Below, piece by piece: positions 32,735-41,162 of a DNA stretch of 64,000 nucleotides. Positions within the stretch are counted from its first letter, which is position 1, and the number at the start of each line of letters is the position of its first letter. Origin of the DNA: Mycobacterium pinniadriaticum (lineage in GTDB: Bacteria > Actinomycetota > Actinomycetes > Mycobacteriales > Mycobacteriaceae); the NCBI RefSeq assembly GCF_026242045.1, contig NZ_JAPJDO010000027.1:1-64000 (forward strand), written 5' to 3'. Under the pieces are notes generated by a model. The model searched no databases, was not told the DNA's origin, and saw only the letters and a program-made list of their open reading frames with translations. Both the position numbers and the translations under genes were made by a program.

Positions 32735-34474
32735 GGCCAGCTGGTCGGCCGCGAGCCGGGCCGATCGTGCCGCCGCGGCCCACTGCGCCCAGGGGCCCGC
32801 TGAGTGTAGTGGTGACACCAGACCTGTTGTGGCGCTGACGATTCGCACGCCAGGAGCAGTGAGCCACCGTGCGATCAAGGCGGTCTCTTCGACCAGCGCG
32901 CCGCCCAGGGGCTTCGGCCGGGGGAGGATGGTCTGGGCGCCGGCCTGTAGGGCTTCGATCACCGGCATCGGGGGAACGCCGCGCCGGGCCAGTCCGCCGG
33001 CGGCGAGCTGCCCGTGGCGGAGCACTGCCAGCTGCCAGCCCCCTGCGCCGTCCGGTGCGGCGGCCACCAGTTCTTCGACGGCGGTCAGCGCCCGCAGACG
33101 CTGGCCGCGCCACAGCACGTCGAGGGTCGCGGCGATGTGGTCGCGCAGTCGCGCCGCACTTTCGTAGCGGGACTTCCCGGCCAGCTCCGCCACGCGCTGC
33201 ACCGCGGCCGCGATGGCGCCGTTGTCCAGCCCGTCGATGAGGGCCGCGGCCCGCCGCGGCGCGGGCGCGTAGTCGGCGGCGGCCACACCCCGCGGCGCGG
33301 GGCACGGCGAGACCTCGCGCTCGGGGCAGGCCGGCCCGTGTTCTCCCGCGCGCCTGATGCGGGCCGTGCAGGTGCGCACACCGGTGAACCGGGCCACCAG
33401 GTCGGCGGTGTCGACGGCAACGGCCCGTGACCGGAACGGGCCGATCACCCGGTCGTGGCGCGGTTCGCGAACCACCGCGAGCCGCGGGAACGCCTCGTCG
33501 GTCAGCGTCACCCACCACCAACGGTGTGGGAAACGCGAGCGGCGGTTGTAGGGCGGCGCGTGCGCGGCGAGTAGCCGCAGCTCGCGCACCCCGGCCTCGA
33601 GCGGATGGGCGCACTCGACGTGGTCGACCGCAGTGGCTAGGCCCACCATCTCTTTCATCCGCCCGCGCGGATCGGCGCCGGTGAAGTACTGGCCCACGCG
33701 GCGGCGGAGATCGGTGGCGGTGCCGATGTAGAGCACCTCGCCCCCCGCCCCGCGAAACAGGTACACCCCCGGCCGGCGCGGCAGGTTGCGGGCCAGGACC
33801 CGCTTGCCGCGCTGGGCGTTGGAGATGTTGGGTAGGTATCCGCGCAGGTCGGTGTAGGTGTGCACGCCCTGGTTCCCGACCCGTTCGATCAGCGCGTGCA
33901 GCACGTCGACGGTGGCGCGGGCGTCGTCGAGGGCACGGTGGGTCGGCTTGGTGGCGGAGCCGACGAGTGCGGCCAGCGTGGCCAGTCGCACGCTGGGCGC
34001 CTCCTCACGGGTGAGTACCCGGCGGGCCAGTCGCACCGTGCACAGCACCGGCGGGCGCGGCCAACAGATGCCGCATTGTTCGGCCGCCGAGCGCAGGAAG
34101 CCGATGTCGAAGCCGGCGTTGTGGGCGACAAGCACTGCGCCGCGGGCGAACTCGAGGAACATCGGCAGCACCGTGGCGATGGTGGGCGCGTCGCGCACCA
34201 TCGCGGTGGTGATACCGGTCAGCTGGACGATCTGCGGCGGGATGGACCGCTGCGGGTCGACCAGGGTGGCGAACTCGCCGAGCACCTCGCCGCCGCGGAC
34301 CTTGACCGCGCCGATCTCGGTGATGGCATCACGGGACCCGTCGGCCGAGGCGTTGGCCCGCCCGCCGGTGGTCTCCAGGTCGACGACGACGAACGTGGTC
34401 TCCCGCAACGACAGGTCGGCCGCCGGGTCGACGTCGGCGAAGCTCAGCTGCGCGTCAGTCGATGGTCCCGGCAC
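32609..34474 (-). CDS. DEDDh 3'-5' exonuclease fused to a UvrC-type GIY-YIG domain (Rv2191-like)
   Basis: 621 aa. Residues about 25-195 are a DnaQ/epsilon-like exonuclease with VVVDLETTGG (Exo I), VAHNAGFDIGFL (Exo II) and THRALDDARATVDVL (Exo III, DEDDh type). Residues about 225-310 hold a GIY-YIG nuclease module as in UvrC (RPGVYLFRGAGGEVLYIGTA). The C-terminal part is UvrC-like without a visible helix-hairpin-helix. The combination suggests a DNA-repair nuclease, a known actinobacterial type (Rv2191). It starts at GTG 34474. The reading frame extends 126 bases into the 3' end of trpD, which is unusual for convergent genes. Confidence 0.9.
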   Translation of the reverse strand: MPGPSTDAQLSFADVDPAADLSLRETTFVVVDLETTGGRANASADGSRDAITEIGAVKVRGGEVLGEFATLVDPQRSIPPQIVQLTGITTAMVRDAPTIATVLPMFLEFARGAVLVAHNAGFDIGFLRSAAEQCGICWPRPPVLCTVRLARRVLTREEAPSVRLATLAALVGSATKPTHRALDDARATVDVLHALIERVGNQGVHTYTDLRGYLPNISNAQRGKRVLARNLPRRPGVYLFRGAGGEVLYIGTATDLRRRVGQYFTGADPRGRMKEMVGLATAVDHVECAHPLEAGVRELRLLAAHAPPYNRRSRFPHRWWWVTLTDEAFPRLAVVREPRHDRVIGPFRSRAVAVDTADLVARFTGVRTCTARIRRAGEHGPACPEREVSPCPAPRGVAAADYAPAPRRAAALIDGLDNGAIAAAVQRVAELAGKSRYESAARLRDHIAATLDVLWRGQRLRALTAVEELVAAAPDGAGGWQLAVLRHGQLAAGGLARRGVPPMPVIEALQAGAQTILPRPKPLGGALVEETALIARWLTAPGVRIVSATTGLVSPLHSAGPWAQWAAAARSARLAADQLASELLREPHPTRQELFGSAGVDRLGSAGQPGLPGRQPFGVAG

Positions 34475-34566
34475 AGCCCTTGACGGTAATCACCCCCACC
34501 GACAGGCGCCGGACCTGTCGGTGGCTGGAGTTAGCGTGCGCCTGACACGAACAGAGGAGACCAGAG

Positions 34567-34788
34567 ATGGGAACGGACCCAGCCGAACCGGTCGTCATCG
34601 ACTGCGACGACTGTGCGGTGCGCGGGCCGGGCTGCCGCGACTGCGTGGTGAGCGTGTTGCTCGGTGTGCCGGAGACTTTGCTGGAAGACGAGCGTGCGGC
34701 ACTGGAGGTGCTTGCCGAGGCGGGGCTGGCACCCCGGTTGCGGCTGGTGCCGATTCACCGGCACGGGGGGCCGGGTCTGGCGAGCTAG
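34567..34788 (+). CDS. Small cysteine-rich protein, 73 aa
   Basis: Short protein with CDDC, then CRDC after a GPG turn (VIDCDDCAVRGPGCRDCVV, about 10-28), giving a possible four-cysteine metal site. The rest is an acidic helix (ETLLEDERAALEVLAEAGL) and a basic tail. ATG 34567 has GAGGAGA about 8 bases upstream. Small proteins like this precede the NlpC/P60 gene in many mycobacteria. Function unknown; a zinc or iron-sulfur site is inference from the spacing. Confidence 0.8.
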   Translation: MGTDPAEPVVIDCDDCAVRGPGCRDCVVSVLLGVPETLLEDERAALEVLAEAGLAPRLRLVPIHRHGGPGLAS

Positions 34789-34955
34789 GGGCCTGATAGG
34801 TTGGTTGGCAGGTTGTGACTGGTGGGGCTGATGCGGCTGAGAGTTGCTTGAGAACTGTGTTCTCCGTTGGACAAGGCCGATGCCATTTCGTAACCTATCC
34901 GAGACCTTATGCACTCGACACCGCTACGTCGACGGCACTTAAAGGAAGCGCAATC
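34789..34955 (+). promoter_or_regulatory. Leader region of the NlpC/P60 gene
   Basis: 167 bases without a gene. It contains a perfect palindrome GAGAAC-TGT-GTTCTC (34850-34864) and a Shine-Dalgarno-like AAAGGAAG (34941-34948) ahead of TTG 34956. Cell-wall hydrolase leaders of this kind sometimes carry c-di-AMP riboswitches; I could not fit that consensus here, so none is claimed. Confidence 0.4.
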
Positions 34956-36137
34956 TTGAGCTTTGACCGCACGTTCCTGACCAAACGCGTTTTCAGACGC
35001 ACTCTAGTTGGTGGGATTGCGGCCCTCACGGTGTTCTCCGGCGTTATCTCCGGCTCGGCGCACGCCGATCCGGCCGAAGACGGTTTGGCAAAGCTCAATG
35101 AGCTGTCCCGGCAGGCCGAGCAGCTCACCGAGTCCATGCATACGGCCCAGCTGGACCTCGACAAGAAACTCCAAGCCGAGGGTGTCGCCGAGAAGAAGCA
35201 CAGCGATGACCTGGCCGCCGCCGACGCGGCAAAAGCCCAGCTGACGACCTATCAGAGCGCGGTCGACAAATTTGCTGCAGCGGTCTACATGGGCGGTCGC
35301 ACCGACGGCCTGAACGCGATCCTGACCGCGGAGTCGCCCCAGGGACTCATCGACAAAATGGCTGTGCAGCGGGTGATGGCCGCCGAGATGGCCGCCCAGA
35401 TGCAGAACTATCGACGGGTCAACGACGAACTCCGCCAGACCGAGGCCGCCTCGGCCAAGTCGGCGGCCGACGCCAAGACGGCCGCCGAGCAGGCCGCGGC
35501 GGTGCGCGCCGACCTGCAGCGCAAGCAGTCCCAACTGCAGGTACAGATCGCGGCCGTCAAGTCGCGCTACCAGACGCTGACCCCGGAGCAGCGGACCGCG
35601 CTGGCCGCGCCGGGCCCGCCGCCTCCCGCGGACATTCTGGCCGCGCCGGCACCGGCGGGGCTCCCGCCGCTGGCCGACGTGCCGCCGCCGGATGCGTTGC
35701 CGCTTCCCCCGTCACCCGACGCCCCCCCGCCGCCGCCGGAGGCAGCAGAGGTCGTCCCGATGGCCGCTGTACCCGCGCCCGGCCCGGGCGGCGAGCAGGC
35801 CGCCGTCGCCGTGCAGGCCGCCCTCACCCGGATCGGCGATCCCTACGTGTGGGGCGGCTCGGGTCCCAATGCTTTCGACTGCTCCGGTCTGGTGATGTGG
35901 TCCTTCCAGCAGGCCGGCATCTTCCTGCCGCATTCCAGCCAGGCGCTGGCGCACGGCGGGCAGCCGGTGTCGCTGGATCAGATGCAGCCCGGTGACGTGG
36001 TCAACTACTACTCCGACGCCTCGCACTCGGCGATCTACATCGGCGACGGGATGATGGTCCACGCCTCAACCTTCGGCCAGCCGGTGCGCATCGCCCCGGT
36101 GAACAACGCCCCGATCTACAACGTCCGTCGGTACTGA
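34956..36137 (+). CDS. NlpC/P60 peptidoglycan endopeptidase (Rv2190c-like)
   Basis: 393 aa secreted hydrolase. A signal peptide (basic LTKRVFRRTLVGG, hydrophobic core, cut near GSAHADP) precedes a coiled-coil region of about 200 residues (AKLNELSRQAEQLTESMHTA and the AAEQAAAVRADLQRKQSQLQ block). A Pro/Ala linker leads to the C-terminal NlpC/P60 domain, with Cys in NAFDCSGLVMWSFQQ and His in SDASHSAIYIGDG. It cleaves peptide stems between D-Glu and DAP in the related RipA-type enzymes. TTG 34956 is picked because it alone combines a ribosome-binding site with a proper signal peptide. Confidence 0.9.
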   Translation: MSFDRTFLTKRVFRRTLVGGIAALTVFSGVISGSAHADPAEDGLAKLNELSRQAEQLTESMHTAQLDLDKKLQAEGVAEKKHSDDLAAADAAKAQLTTYQSAVDKFAAAVYMGGRTDGLNAILTAESPQGLIDKMAVQRVMAAEMAAQMQNYRRVNDELRQTEAASAKSAADAKTAAEQAAAVRADLQRKQSQLQVQIAAVKSRYQTLTPEQRTALAAPGPPPPADILAAPAPAGLPPLADVPPPDALPLPPSPDAPPPPPEAAEVVPMAAVPAPGPGGEQAAVAVQAALTRIGDPYVWGGSGPNAFDCSGLVMWSFQQAGIFLPHSSQALAHGGQPVSLDQMQPGDVVNYYSDASHSAIYIGDGMMVHASTFGQPVRIAPVNNAPIYNVRRY

Positions 36138-36174
36138 CCGGCGGCGCCGGTTCTCGGCCGTCCTCGCCGCCACG

Positions 36175-36987
36175 TTGCTCGCCGAGTTGCTGGCGGCCTC
36201 GGTTCTGATCGCCGTGCCGTCAGATGCCCCGCCCGGGCAACCGTCCCCGAGTGCCGCCGTTCCCACCCCGGCTCCGCTGGTGGTCGGCGACGGTCGAACC
36301 GTGGACCTGATCAGCCTGGGGGGCTCGGGCACCGATGGCCTGCTCACCCGGATCGCCGGGGATATCGGTGACGCCGTCGCCGCGGTCGAGAAGTTCTGGG
36401 GTACCGACTGGGAGCACGAGATCGTCGTGATCGCGACCGGCTCACCGGCACAGTTCCTCACCGAGGGTGGCCTGGACCAGCACGGAAACTGGGCTGATAT
36501 CGCCGCGGTGTCGGTCGCCGACCAGGTCGACATCGCCCACCGTCGCGCCAGCGGGCAACGCATCGTGTTCGCGCCCGGTGCCGCCGCCATGAGCGACGCG
36601 TCGTTGCGAATCGTGTTGGCCCACGAGCTGTTTCACCTCGCAGCCCGCGCTGACACCGCGCTGGACGCGCCGCGCTGGCTGGTCGAGGGGGTGGCCGATT
36701 TCGTGGCACGGCCGCCGGCGCTGCTGCCCGCGGACGCCGCGGCGGATACCGCGCTGCCCGCCGACGCCGACCTGGACATCGCCGGTCCGCAACGCGAGCG
36801 TGCCTACGACCGGGCCTGGTGGTTCGCCCGGTTCGTCGCCGACACCTACGGTGTCGACGGGCTGCGCCGGCTCTATGTCGAGGCCTGCGGACCCGGTCAC
36901 GGCGACTTCGCCACCGCGGTTCACCACGCCCTGGACACCGACATCGCCGGGCTACGCGCCCGCTGGGCGCGTTGGCTCACCGGATAG
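36175..36987 (+). CDS. Putative secreted HELFH zinc peptidase (Rv2189c-like)
   Basis: 270 aa from TTG 36175. The gluzincin motif HELFH sits in RIVLAHELFHLAARA near residue 147, followed by an E-containing helix (WLVEGVADFVARP), so a zinc metalloprotease is likely. The N-terminus is hydrophobic (LLAELLAASVLIAV), and the frame stays open upstream through RRRRFSAVLAATL, a better signal-peptide start, yet no ATG, GTG or TTG lies there. The start is therefore uncertain. It follows the NlpC/P60 gene by 37 bases and precedes pimB by 11, and looks co-transcribed. Confidence 0.75.
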   Translation: MLAELLAASVLIAVPSDAPPGQPSPSAAVPTPAPLVVGDGRTVDLISLGGSGTDGLLTRIAGDIGDAVAAVEKFWGTDWEHEIVVIATGSPAQFLTEGGLDQHGNWADIAAVSVADQVDIAHRRASGQRIVFAPGAAAMSDASLRIVLAHELFHLAARADTALDAPRWLVEGVADFVARPPALLPADAAADTALPADADLDIAGPQRERAYDRAWWFARFVADTYGVDGLRRLYVEACGPGHGDFATAVHHALDTDIAGLRARWARWLTG

Positions 36988-36990
36988 CGT
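36985..36990 (+). promoter_or_regulatory. Putative -10 box before pimB
   Basis: TAGCGT overlaps the upstream stop codon and lies 8 bases before ATG 36999, compatible with a leaderless or nearly leaderless pimB transcript. No Shine-Dalgarno of quality is present. Confidence 0.35.
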
Positions 36991-36998
36991 GGGTGGCG

Positions 36999-38147
36999 AT
37001 GACGCGGGTCCTGCTGGTCACCAATGACTTTCCGCCCCGCCGTGGCGGCATTCAGTCCTACCTCGAGCAGTTCGTCGGCCGGCTCGCCGACACCGGAGAA
37101 CACCAGCTCACCGTCTACGCCCCGCAGTGGAAGGGCGCCGACGACTACGACCGGGCGGCGCGCTACCGCGTCATACGTCACCCCGGCACGCTGATGCTGC
37201 CCGAGCCGGGTGTGGACCGCCGGATGCGGGCCCTGATCGCCGAGCATGGCATCGAGACGGTGTGGTTCGGTGCCGCCGCACCGCTGGCGTTGCTGGCCGG
37301 CCGGGCTCGCGGCGCCGGGGCCCACCGGGTGCTGGCCAGCACACACGGCCACGAGGTGGGCTGGTCGATGCTGCCCGTCGCGCGCTCGGCGCTGCGGCGA
37401 ATCGGCGAGCAGACCGACGTCGTGACCTTCATCAGCCATTACACCCGCGGCCGGATCGCCTCCGCGTTCGGCCCCGACGCCGCCCTGGAACACCTGCCGC
37501 CCGGGGTGGACATCGATCGGTTCCGGCCCGACCCCGTCGCCAGGGCCGAACTGCGCGGTCGGTATGGGCTGGGCCGACGGCCGACGGTCGTGTGCCTGTC
37601 CCGGCTGGTGCCGCGCAAGGGCCAGGACATGCTGATCAAGGCGCTGCCCGGCATTCGCCGCCGGGTGGCCGACGCCGCTCTGGTGATCGTCGGCGGCGGG
37701 CCCTATGCCGACGAACTGCACAAACTGGCCCGGCATGTCGGCGTCAGTGATGCTGTCGTGTTCACCGGGGCGGTACCGGGCGCCGAGCTGGCGGCGCACT
37801 ACGCGATGGCAGACGTCTTCGCGATGCCGTGTCGCACCCGAGGTTCCGGACTGGACGTGGAAGGACTGGGCATCGTGTTCCTGGAAGCGTCGGCCACCGG
37901 GGTGCCGGTGGTGGCCGGCCGCTCGGGCGGCGCTCCCGAAGCCGTGCAGGACGGGGAGACCGGCCGGGTGGTCGACGGCCGTTCGACCGACGAGATCGCC
38001 GACGCCGTCGCGGAACTCCTCACCGATCCGGCGCTGGCCGCACAGATGGGGAAAGCCGGCCGGCGGTGGATCGAGTCGGACTGGAGCTGGGCCGCCCGCA
38101 CCGCGCGGCTTTCCGAACTCCTCCGTGCGACCGACCACCCTGTGTGA
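36999..38147 (+). CDS. pimB: GDP-mannose-dependent PIM mannosyltransferase PimB'
   Basis: 382 aa GT4 (GT-B fold) enzyme. It adds the second mannose to PIM1 to give PIM2 on the inner face of the plasma membrane. N-terminal DFPPRRGGIQSYL (10-22) is the acceptor-domain loop; the donor site has VPRKGQDMLIKALP and the E-x7-E segment beginning EASATGVPVVAG. It aligns end to end with Rv2188c (earlier misnamed pimC). ATG 36999 fits the homologue; GTG 36993 is an alternative. A cutinase gene follows within 10 bases. Confidence 0.95.
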   Translation: MTRVLLVTNDFPPRRGGIQSYLEQFVGRLADTGEHQLTVYAPQWKGADDYDRAARYRVIRHPGTLMLPEPGVDRRMRALIAEHGIETVWFGAAAPLALLAGRARGAGAHRVLASTHGHEVGWSMLPVARSALRRIGEQTDVVTFISHYTRGRIASAFGPDAALEHLPPGVDIDRFRPDPVARAELRGRYGLGRRPTVVCLSRLVPRKGQDMLIKALPGIRRRVADAALVIVGGGPYADELHKLARHVGVSDAVVFTGAVPGAELAAHYAMADVFAMPCRTRGSGLDVEGLGIVFLEASATGVPVVAGRSGGAPEAVQDGETGRVVDGRSTDEIADAVAELLTDPALAAQMGKAGRRWIESDWSWAARTARLSELLRATDHPV

Positions 38148-38157
38148 CGATGTGCCG

Positions 38158-38808
38158 GTGAGCACGACCCGGTTGATGGCATTCGGAGGTGTCCTGGCCT
38201 TCGCCACCGCTCTTCTGGCTCCGGCCGGCGAAGCGGTGGCCGCCGACTGCCCCGATGTCGAGGTGATCTTCGCCCGCGGCACCGGTGAGCCGGCCGGCTT
38301 GGGGCGGGTGGGCCAGGCCTTCGTCAACGCGCTCGCGCCGCGGCTGGGCGGGCGGACGCTGGACAGTTACGGGGTGAACTACCCGGCCAGCCTGAACTTC
38401 CTCGCGGCGGCCTCCGGCGCCGACGATGCGGCGAGCCGCATCACGGACATGGGTGCGCGATGCCCGCAGACCGCGCTGATCCTCGGCGGTTTCTCCCAGG
38501 GGGCCGCGGCGGTGTCGATGCTCGCCGGTGTGCCGCCGGTGGGACAGCGAATCGGGAGCATCGGCTCGGCGCCGCCGCTGGGGCCGGCCAGCGCCGGTCA
38601 GGTAGCCGCGGTCGCGGTGTTCGGCAATCCCGGGGCCCGGTTCGGGACGCCGCTGTCGAGCGCCGGTCAGTTCGCCGGCCGTGCCATCGATCTGTGCAGC
38701 GGCGGCGACCCGATCTGCTCGGACGGACGCGACCGCGGCGCGCACAGTTCTTATGAGCTGCCGCCCTACCCCGGCCAGGCGGCGGGTTTCGTGGCCGGCC
38801 TCGTCTGA
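38158..38808 (+). CDS. Secreted cutinase-family esterase
   Basis: 216 aa. A signal peptide (MAFGGVLAFATALLAPAGEA, cut near VAADC) is followed by a complete cutinase fold. It has FARGTGEPAGLG, the nucleophile GFSQGAAAV (Ser near 118) and the acid/base residues in GGDPICSDGRDRGAHSSY (Asp and His). The two disulfide cysteine pairs of the family can be placed. Mycobacterial cutinase-like proteins hydrolyse esters, lipids or polyesters outside the cell. Start GTG 38158 or GTG 38152. It is tucked between pimB and the convergent fadD15, where I recall no such gene in M. tuberculosis. Confidence 0.9.
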   Translation: MSTTRLMAFGGVLAFATALLAPAGEAVAADCPDVEVIFARGTGEPAGLGRVGQAFVNALAPRLGGRTLDSYGVNYPASLNFLAAASGADDAASRITDMGARCPQTALILGGFSQGAAAVSMLAGVPPVGQRIGSIGSAPPLGPASAGQVAAVAVFGNPGARFGTPLSSAGQFAGRAIDLCSGGDPICSDGRDRGAHSSYELPPYPGQAAGFVAGLV

Positions 38809-38815
38809 CCAGCGG

Positions 38816-40615
38816 CTATTTGGCGTAGATCGCCTCGATCTCCTCGGCGAACTTCTGCGCCACCACGTTGCGCTTGACCTTCAGCGTCGGGGTGAGCTCA
38901 CCGGTCTGCACGGTGAAGTCGCATGGCAGGACGCGGAATTTGCGGATCGACTCCGCATGCGACACATGTCGATTGGCGTCCTTGACAGCCAGCTCGACCT
39001 CGGCGATCAGATCGGGATCCTCACGCAGGTCAGCCACCGAGGCGGTCGCGGGTTTGCCATGGTGGGACTTCCACACCTCGAACGCCTCGGGGTCGATGGC
39101 GATCAGCACGCCGATGAACGGCTGGTTGTCGCCGACGGCCATGGCCTGGCTGATCAGCGGGTGGGCCCGCAGCGCGTCCTCCAGCACGGCAGGGGCGACG
39201 TTCTTGCCGCCTGCGGTGACGATGATCTCCTTCTTGCGGCCGGTGATCGACAGGAAGCCTTCGGCATCCACGCTGGCCAGATCGCCGGTGTGGAACCAGC
39301 CGTCGACGATCGCCTCGGCGGTGGCCTTCTCGTTGTGCCAGTAGCCGCCGAACACCACACCACCGGAGACCAGCAGTTCGCCGTCGGAAGCGACTTTCAT
39401 GCTGTTGCCCGGCACCAGCTTGCCCACGGTGCCCACTTTGAGTTCGCCGATCCGGTTCACTGTGATCGCCGCGCTGGTCTCGGTGAGGCCATACCCCTCG
39501 TAGATCGACAGGCCCACCCCGCGGTAGAAGTGACCCAGCCGCTTGCCCAGCGGCGCGCCCCCGGAGATCGCGGCATGGCAGTCGCCGCCCAGCGCGGCAC
39601 GCAGCTTGCCGTACACCAGCCGATCGAATGCCGCGTGGCCGAGCTTGAGCAGCAGGTTGGGTCCACCGTTGTCCAGCGCCTCGCTGTAGGCGATCGCCGT
39701 CTTGGCGGCCAGATCGAAGATCCGGCCCTTGCCGCTGTCGCTGGCATTCAATTCGGCTGTGTTGTAGACCTTTTCGAACACCCGGGGGACCGACACCACG
39801 ATTGTGGGCTTGAATACTCCCAACATCGGCACCAGGTTCTTGATGTCGCTGGTGTAGCCGAGTGTCACCTTGTTGGCGAACGCCGTCATCGACAGGGCGC
39901 GGGCCAGCACGTGCGCCAACGGCAAGAACACCAGGAGCCGCTCGTGCTTGCGCAGCAGCGTGGGGAAACACGCTGCTGCACCCAGGGTTTCGGACAGCAA
40001 ATTGGAGTGGGTCAGTGCAACGCCCTTGGGTCGGCCGGTGGTACCCGAGGTGTAGATCAGTGTCGCGGGATCGCTCGAGCGGAGGTCCGCCAGCCGGCGG
40101 TTCAGCTCAGCGGGGTCGGCGCCGGCGGCCGCCTCGGCCAACTCGTCCAGCGCGGTGGGGCCGGAGGACTCGATGCGCAGTGTCGTGCGCAGGGCCGGCA
40201 GCTGGTCGTGGAGTTCCTTGACCATCTGGGCGTGGGCCTCGTTCTCGGTGAACACCAGGACGGCGCCGGAATCCTCCAGTACCCAGAGGACTTGTTCGGC
40301 CGACGAAGTCTCGTAGATCGGCACGGTGACCGCGCCGACCGACAGGATCGCGTAGTCGAGGATGACCCATTCGTAGCGGGTCCCCGACAGAATGGCCACC
40401 CGGTCGCCTGCTTGCACCCCCTCGGCGATCAATCCCAGCGCCGCCGAGCGGATCTGGGCGGCGATCTGGGCGCAGGTGACATCCGTCCAGGCGCCGTCGA
40501 TCAGCCGCTGGGCGATCACGTAGCTCGGGTCGGAGCGCTCGTGTGAGTACACGGAGCTGACGACATTGTCGTGCTCACCGATGGTGAACGACGCCGGAAC
40601 GCTGTATTCACGCAT
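38816..40615 (-). CDS. fadD15: Long-chain fatty-acid--CoA ligase FadD15
   Basis: 599 aa adenylate-forming enzyme. The AMP-binding P-loop is YTSGTTGRPKG (near 184-194), motif II is IYEGYGLTET, and the hinge region is GWFHTGDLASVDAEGFLSIT followed by GRKKEIIVTAGGKNVAP with its catalytic Lys region. ATG 40615 matches the homologue Rv2187 and lies 7 bases after a TAGGCT -10 box, so it is probably leaderless; the start at 40633 is not supported. It activates fatty acids, probably for degradation or lipid synthesis. It converges on the cutinase gene with 7 bases between stops. Confidence 0.94.
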   Translation of the reverse strand: MREYSVPASFTIGEHDNVVSSVYSHERSDPSYVIAQRLIDGAWTDVTCAQIAAQIRSAALGLIAEGVQAGDRVAILSGTRYEWVILDYAILSVGAVTVPIYETSSAEQVLWVLEDSGAVLVFTENEAHAQMVKELHDQLPALRTTLRIESSGPTALDELAEAAAGADPAELNRRLADLRSSDPATLIYTSGTTGRPKGVALTHSNLLSETLGAAACFPTLLRKHERLLVFLPLAHVLARALSMTAFANKVTLGYTSDIKNLVPMLGVFKPTIVVSVPRVFEKVYNTAELNASDSGKGRIFDLAAKTAIAYSEALDNGGPNLLLKLGHAAFDRLVYGKLRAALGGDCHAAISGGAPLGKRLGHFYRGVGLSIYEGYGLTETSAAITVNRIGELKVGTVGKLVPGNSMKVASDGELLVSGGVVFGGYWHNEKATAEAIVDGWFHTGDLASVDAEGFLSITGRKKEIIVTAGGKNVAPAVLEDALRAHPLISQAMAVGDNQPFIGVLIAIDPEAFEVWKSHHGKPATASVADLREDPDLIAEVELAVKDANRHVSHAESIRKFRVLPCDFTVQTGELTPTLKVKRNVVAQKFAEEIEAIYAK

Positions 40616-40622
40616 GTCGACC

Positions 40623-40628
40623 AGCCTA
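40623..40628 (-). promoter_or_regulatory. Putative -10 box of a leaderless fadD15 transcript
   Basis: Minus-strand TAGGCT, then 7 bases, then ATG 40615. This placement decides between the two possible fadD15 starts in favour of the shorter protein. Confidence 0.5.
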
Positions 40629-40675
40629 GTCAACTCAGCAGGTGGGCGGCGGGGAGGATATGCAAAGCTGGTGCG

Positions 40676-41065
40676 ATGAACAGCATCCAGGTCGCCGACG
40701 AGACATTCGTCGCGGCCGATCCCGCGGCGGTGGGGCGTACGGTCTCCGATCCGGCGAACTGGCGTCGGTGGTGGCCGGATCTGCGGCTGGAAGTCGTCGA
40801 GGATCGTGCCGACAAAGGGGTGCGCTGGACGGTTACCGGCTCACTGACCGGCACCATGGAGATCTGGCTGGAACCGGTGTTCGACGGGGTGTTGCTGCAC
40901 TACTTTCTGCACGCCGAGCCGGCCGGTGTCGCGGCCTGGCAGTTGGCCAAGATGAACCTGCCCAAGCTGAACCATCAGCGCCGGGTGGCCGGTAAGCGGA
41001 TGGCGTTCGAGGTGAAATCCACGCTGGAGGCATCTCGGCCGGTGGGGGTCGCACCCCGCCACTGA
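40676..41065 (+). CDS. SRPBCC / polyketide-cyclase-like protein (Rv2186c-like)
   Basis: 129 aa single-domain START-like fold. It opens IQVADETFVAADPAAVGRTV, the usual first strand and helix of the SRPBCC fold, and has the WRRWWPDLRLEVVED segment and a long C-terminal helix (LPKLNHQRRVAGKRMAFEVK). Such proteins bind hydrophobic ligands; no ligand can be named. It begins a plus-strand run with a second SRPBCC gene and an ArsA-like ATPase, a conserved mycobacterial group. Confidence 0.85.
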   Translation: MNSIQVADETFVAADPAAVGRTVSDPANWRRWWPDLRLEVVEDRADKGVRWTVTGSLTGTMEIWLEPVFDGVLLHYFLHAEPAGVAAWQLAKMNLPKLNHQRRVAGKRMAFEVKSTLEASRPVGVAPRH

Positions 41066-41113
41066 TATCGGGTCACACGCGCAGGCGGGAGGGTACCGTT
41101 TGTGGCCGAGGGA

Positions 41114-41135
41114 GCGCGACCCTCTCGGGTCGCGC
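41114..41135. repeat. 9-bp perfect inverted repeat between two SRPBCC genes
   Basis: GCGCGACCC and GGGTCGCGC flank a TCTC loop. It lies 28 bases before the next start codon and has no T-tract. It may attenuate or process the transcript. Its flank (GGGAGCGCGACCC) slightly resembles the 28-bp element of this window. Confidence 0.6.
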
Positions 41136-41162
41136 AGCGCAAAGCGACGGGAATTGGCAACA

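Noticed and set aside
34789..34955. Riboswitch (TPP-like GGCTGAGA or c-di-AMP type) before the NlpC/P60 gene
   Set aside because: Only one short sequence match to the TPP core; the partner helices and other consensus parts are missing.
38681..40546. 621-codon plus-strand frame across fadD15
   Set aside because: Antisense to a complete acyl-CoA ligase with all motifs; product lacks domain features.
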